A DNA stretch of 7,871 nt from Pseudomonadota bacterium (GTDB lineage Bacteria > Pseudomonadota > Alphaproteobacteria > Rhizobiales > Xanthobacteraceae): positions 1-7,871 of the forward strand of contig JAEYTJ010000036.1 of the NCBI GenBank assembly GCA_023434095.1. Reading direction: 5' to 3'. The translations under genes were made by a program, and so were the position numbers. Below are positions 5,352 to 7,871 of the stretch, piece after piece (the first letter of the stretch is position 1; every line of letters starts with the position of its first letter). A model generated the notes under the pieces. The model did no database searches, had not been told where the DNA came from, and worked only from the letters and a program-made list of their open reading frames with translations.

Positions 5352-7190
5352 ATGGCCACTGCCACCCCGTCCCGCGTGAACGCCCGCATCGGCGAGGTCA
5401 CCGAGCGCATCGCCCTGCGCTCGCGCGACGCCCGCGCGCGCTATCTCGAACGGATCGCGCAAGCGGCCGAGCGCGGGCCGAGCCGGGCCAAGCTCGGCTG
5501 CGCCAACCAGGCGCACGGCTTCGCCGCCTGCGGCCCCTCGGACAAGGCGATGCTGCGCGAGGGGGCGGGCGCCAATCTCGGCATCGTCACCGCCTATAAC
5601 GACATGCTCTCCGCCCACCAGCCCTACGAGACCTACCCGGCGCTGATCCGTGCCGCCGCCCGGCGCGCCGGCGGCACGGCGCAGGTGGCAGGCGGCGTGC
5701 CCGCCATGTGCGACGGCGTCACCCAGGGCGAGGCCGGCATGGAGCTGTCGCTGTTCTCGCGCGACGTCATCGCGCTCTCCACCGCCGTTTCCCTGTCGCA
5801 CCAGACCTTCGACGCCGCCGTCTTCCTCGGCATCTGCGACAAGATCGTGCCCGGCCTCGTCATCGGCGCGCTGGCCTTCGGCCATCTGCCGGCGGTGTTC
5901 ATCCCCGCTGGGCCGATGACCTCGGGCCTGCCCAATGACGAGAAGGCGAAGATCCGCCAGCTTTTCGCCGAAGGAAAGGTCGGCCGCGACGCGCTGATGG
6001 AGGCGGAGAGCCAGTCCTATCACGGGCCGGGCACCTGCACTTTCTACGGCACCGCCAACACCAACCAGATGATGATGGAGATCATGGGCCTGCATCTGCC
6101 CGGCGCCTCCTTCGTCAACCCGAACACGCCGCTGCGCGAGGCGCTGCCCACGGCGGCCGCCGAGCGCGCCATGGCGATGACCGCTCTTGGCAACGATTAT
6201 GTGCCGGTCGGCCGCATGCTGGACGAGAAGGCGTTCGTGAACGGCATTGTCGGCCTGCACGCCACTGGCGGCTCCACCAACCACACGCTCCACATCGTCG
6301 CCATGGCGGCGGCCGGCGGCATCACCCTCACCTGGGACGATTTCTCCGATCTCGCCGATCTCACGCCGCTGCTCTGCCGCGTCTATCCCAACGGCAAGGC
6401 CGACGTGAACCACTTCCATGCCGCAGGCGGCATGGGCTTCGTCATTCGCGAGCTCCTCGCCGACGGCAAGCTGCATGCGGATGTGGAGACCGTATGGGGC
6501 GGCGGGCTCTGCGCCTATACGCAGGAGCCGGTGCTGCGCGAGGACGGCACGCTCGGCTGGCGCGACGGCGCGGCGGTGAGCGGCGACGCGGCGGTGCTGC
6601 GCGGGGCCGAGGCGCCGTTCCAGCCCACCGGGGGGCTCAAGCTGCTTTCCGGCGAACTCGGCCGGGCTGTCATCAAGACCTCCGCCATCGCCGCCGAGCG
6701 CCACATCATCGAGGCGCCGGCGCGGGTCTTCCACAGCCAGGAGGAGCTTCAGGCCGCGTTCAAGGCCGGTTCGCTCACCGGCGATTTCATCGCCGTGGTG
6801 CGCTTCCAGGGGCCGAAGGCCAATGGCATGCCGGAGCTGCACAAGCTGATGCCGCCGCTCGGCGTGCTGCAGGACCGCGGACACAAGGTCGCGCTCGTCA
6901 CCGACGGACGGCTTTCCGGCGCCTCCGGCAAGGTGCCGGCGGCGATCCACGTCACCCCGGAAGCCGCCGATGGCGGCGCCATCGCGCTGATCCGCAACGG
7001 CGACATGATCCGCCTCGACGCCGTGGCCGGCACGCTCAGGGTTCTGGTCGAGCCGGAAGTGTGGGCCGAGCGGGCGCCCGCGCCCGCCAATCTCGCCCCC
7101 TCGCATGTCGGGGTGGGGCGCGAACTCTTCGCCGCCTTCCGCGCCTCGGTCGGCACGGCGGACACGGGCGCCAGCATCTTCGCGGTGTGA
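5352..7190 (+). CDS. edd: 6-phosphogluconate dehydratase
   Basis: This 612-residue iron-sulfur dehydratase converts 6-phosphogluconate to KDPG, the defining reaction of the Entner-Doudoroff pathway. It belongs to the IlvD/Edd family. Visible features are C120 in GVPAMCDGVTQGE, C162 in the signature GICDKIVPG, and C229 in GPGTCTFYGTANT, the expected iron-sulfur cluster ligands. The second family signature TDGRLSGASGKVPAA begins at T517. The length of about 600 residues and the N-terminal NQAHGFAACGPSDKA segment favour Edd over dihydroxy-acid dehydratase (IlvD), and the zwf-pgl context agrees. The ATG at 5352 follows AGGAG by 6 bases; the frame is open far upstream, but that part overlaps pgl and is not coding. 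The aldolase that splits KDPG (Eda) is not downstream, since the next gene is convergent. Confidence 0.97.
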   Translation: MATATPSRVNARIGEVTERIALRSRDARARYLERIAQAAERGPSRAKLGCANQAHGFAACGPSDKAMLREGAGANLGIVTAYNDMLSAHQPYETYPALIRAAARRAGGTAQVAGGVPAMCDGVTQGEAGMELSLFSRDVIALSTAVSLSHQTFDAAVFLGICDKIVPGLVIGALAFGHLPAVFIPAGPMTSGLPNDEKAKIRQLFAEGKVGRDALMEAESQSYHGPGTCTFYGTANTNQMMMEIMGLHLPGASFVNPNTPLREALPTAAAERAMAMTALGNDYVPVGRMLDEKAFVNGIVGLHATGGSTNHTLHIVAMAAAGGITLTWDDFSDLADLTPLLCRVYPNGKADVNHFHAAGGMGFVIRELLADGKLHADVETVWGGGLCAYTQEPVLREDGTLGWRDGAAVSGDAAVLRGAEAPFQPTGGLKLLSGELGRAVIKTSAIAAERHIIEAPARVFHSQEELQAAFKAGSLTGDFIAVVRFQGPKANGMPELHKLMPPLGVLQDRGHKVALVTDGRLSGASGKVPAAIHVTPEAADGGAIALIRNGDMIRLDAVAGTLRVLVEPEVWAERAPAPANLAPSHVGVGRELFAAFRASVGTADTGASIFAV

Positions 7191-7216
7191 ACCGGGAGGC
7201 ATCGGTCGGGATCACG

Positions 7217-7263
7217 CCGTCCTGAGGTGCCCGGCCATCGGCCGGGCCCTCGAAGGATGACGG
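7217..7263. repeat. Palindromic intergenic repeat (REP-like), possible bidirectional terminator
   Basis: The core GCCCGGCC/GGCCGGGC (7229-7247, 3-base loop) is extended by GAGG/CCTC with one bulge, then by CCT/AGG and CCGT/ACGG with small asymmetric bulges. The flanks read CGTCCTGAGG on the left and CCTCGAAGGATGACG on the right. From memory, this resembles a dispersed palindrome common between genes in Hyphomicrobiales. It lies between two convergent 3' ends, 26 bases after edd and 29 from the DUF2125-like stop codon, so it may stop or stabilise transcripts from both sides. No T-run is present. Confidence 0.7.
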
Positions 7264-7292
7264 CCGCACCCGATTGAGAAGGCGGGCGCCCC

Positions 7293-7871
7293 TCAGTAGA
7301 GCGGGCCGATCTTGCCGAGCGGCAGCACGCCCAGCATCACCTGCCCGTTGCGGAAGACGAAGGGGAAGGAACTCGCCTTCTGCCCGTCCACCGTGGTCGG
7401 CAGCCCCGCCATCATCATCGCCGGCGCGAGATTGGCGAGGAAGTCCGGCATCAGCCCCGCCTCCGCCATCGCCGCGAACAGCGGCTGCGCCTTCACCACG
7501 GCGAGATCGAGCCGCCCGTCGGGACGGCGCTGGGCATCGAGCCCGAGATCGCCGGAGGCGCTCAGCGCCCCGCCCCCGCCGGTGATACGGGCGAGCTGCA
7601 GCTGCACCCGGCCGCCCGCCTGCTGCCAGAGCGCCAGCCGCTCGGCGGCCGGCATGGAGCGGAAGGGGGGCACCTGCGTCACGCTCGCCTGCATCTCGCC
7701 GTCGATCGACTTCGCCGCCTGCGCGGCCGCCTGGACCGCCGCGACGCCGGCGGTGCGGGGCGTGGGGCTCAGCGCCAAGCCGCTGGCGCCGGTGAAGCCG
7801 AGCGCGATATCCAGCGTGCCGGCCGCCTCGCCGGGATGGTGGCGCACATGCAGTTCCGCATGGCGGGCGGA
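7293..7871 (-). CDS. DUF2125-like protein (5' part outside window)
   Basis: The C-terminal 192 residues of a minus-strand protein are visible; the frame is open to the right edge, so the start lies outside. The ending FRNGQVMLGVLPLGKIGPLY is what I recognise as the DUF2125 C-terminus, found in alphaproteobacterial envelope-type proteins of about 300-400 residues and unknown function. The visible part alternates short hydrophobic strands and glycine-rich turns (for example GTLDIALGFTGASGLALS and GGGALSASGDLGLD), suggesting a beta-rich fold. No catalytic motif is seen. GTG at 7847 is an internal valine, because coding-like sequence (AELHVRHHPGEAAG) continues past it. The gene converges on edd with a 102-base gap, so it is a separate transcription unit with no evident role in sugar metabolism. 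Confidence 0.82.
   Translation of the reverse strand, partial: SARHAELHVRHHPGEAAGTLDIALGFTGASGLALSPTPRTAGVAAVQAAAQAAKSIDGEMQASVTQVPPFRSMPAAERLALWQQAGGRVQLQLARITGGGGALSASGDLGLDAQRRPDGRLDLAVVKAQPLFAAMAEAGLMPDFLANLAPAMMMAGLPTTVDGQKASSFPFVFRNGQVMLGVLPLGKIGPLY

Noticed and set aside
5319..7202. A 627-codon open frame on the minus strand covering all of edd
   Set aside because: Long antisense frames are expected opposite GC-rich genes with strong third-position bias. The product is rich in Arg, Gly, Ala and His with no family resemblance, and edd on the other strand is unambiguous.

Overview
The window is a high-GC stretch of chromosome. It probably comes from an alphaproteobacterium of the order Hyphomicrobiales (Rhizobiales), perhaps the Xanthobacteraceae. 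This rests on gene order (zwf-pgl-edd), a DUF2125-type neighbour, the base composition and a palindromic intergenic repeat of a type I remember from that group. The genus is a guess.

Left part, minus strand (about 1-2185): a tripartite tricarboxylate transporter (TTT) operon read right to left as tctC (periplasmic binding protein), tctB (small membrane subunit) and tctA (large membrane subunit, cut by the left edge). The 230-base tctC-tctB gap holds a row of four back-to-back inverted repeats. None has a T-tract, so they look more like transcript-processing or stabilising structures than terminators.

Middle (2186-2918): a 733-base divergent intergenic region. It contains an AT-rich island (about 2330-2480) with nested palindromes and a TATAAT box, then a GC-rich leader with four regularly spaced CGCCCC repeats and a non-coding-looking in-frame extension ahead of zwf.

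Right part, plus strand (2919-7190): an Entner-Doudoroff operon, zwf (glucose-6-phosphate dehydrogenase), pgl (6-phosphogluconolactonase) and edd (6-phosphogluconate dehydratase). Together they take glucose 6-phosphate to 2-keto-3-deoxy-6-phosphogluconate (KDPG). The KDPG aldolase gene (eda) is not in the window. Both gaps between these genes contain strong hairpins. After edd, a palindromic repeat separates it from a convergent minus-strand gene, the 3' part of a DUF2125-like protein cut by the right edge.

The coding content is ordinary. I see no phage, transposon, CRISPR, tRNA or rRNA, and no clear case for an undescribed protein system. The points worth a second look are non-coding: the hairpin arrays between cistrons, the divergent control region shared by the transporter and sugar operons, and the long zwf leader.
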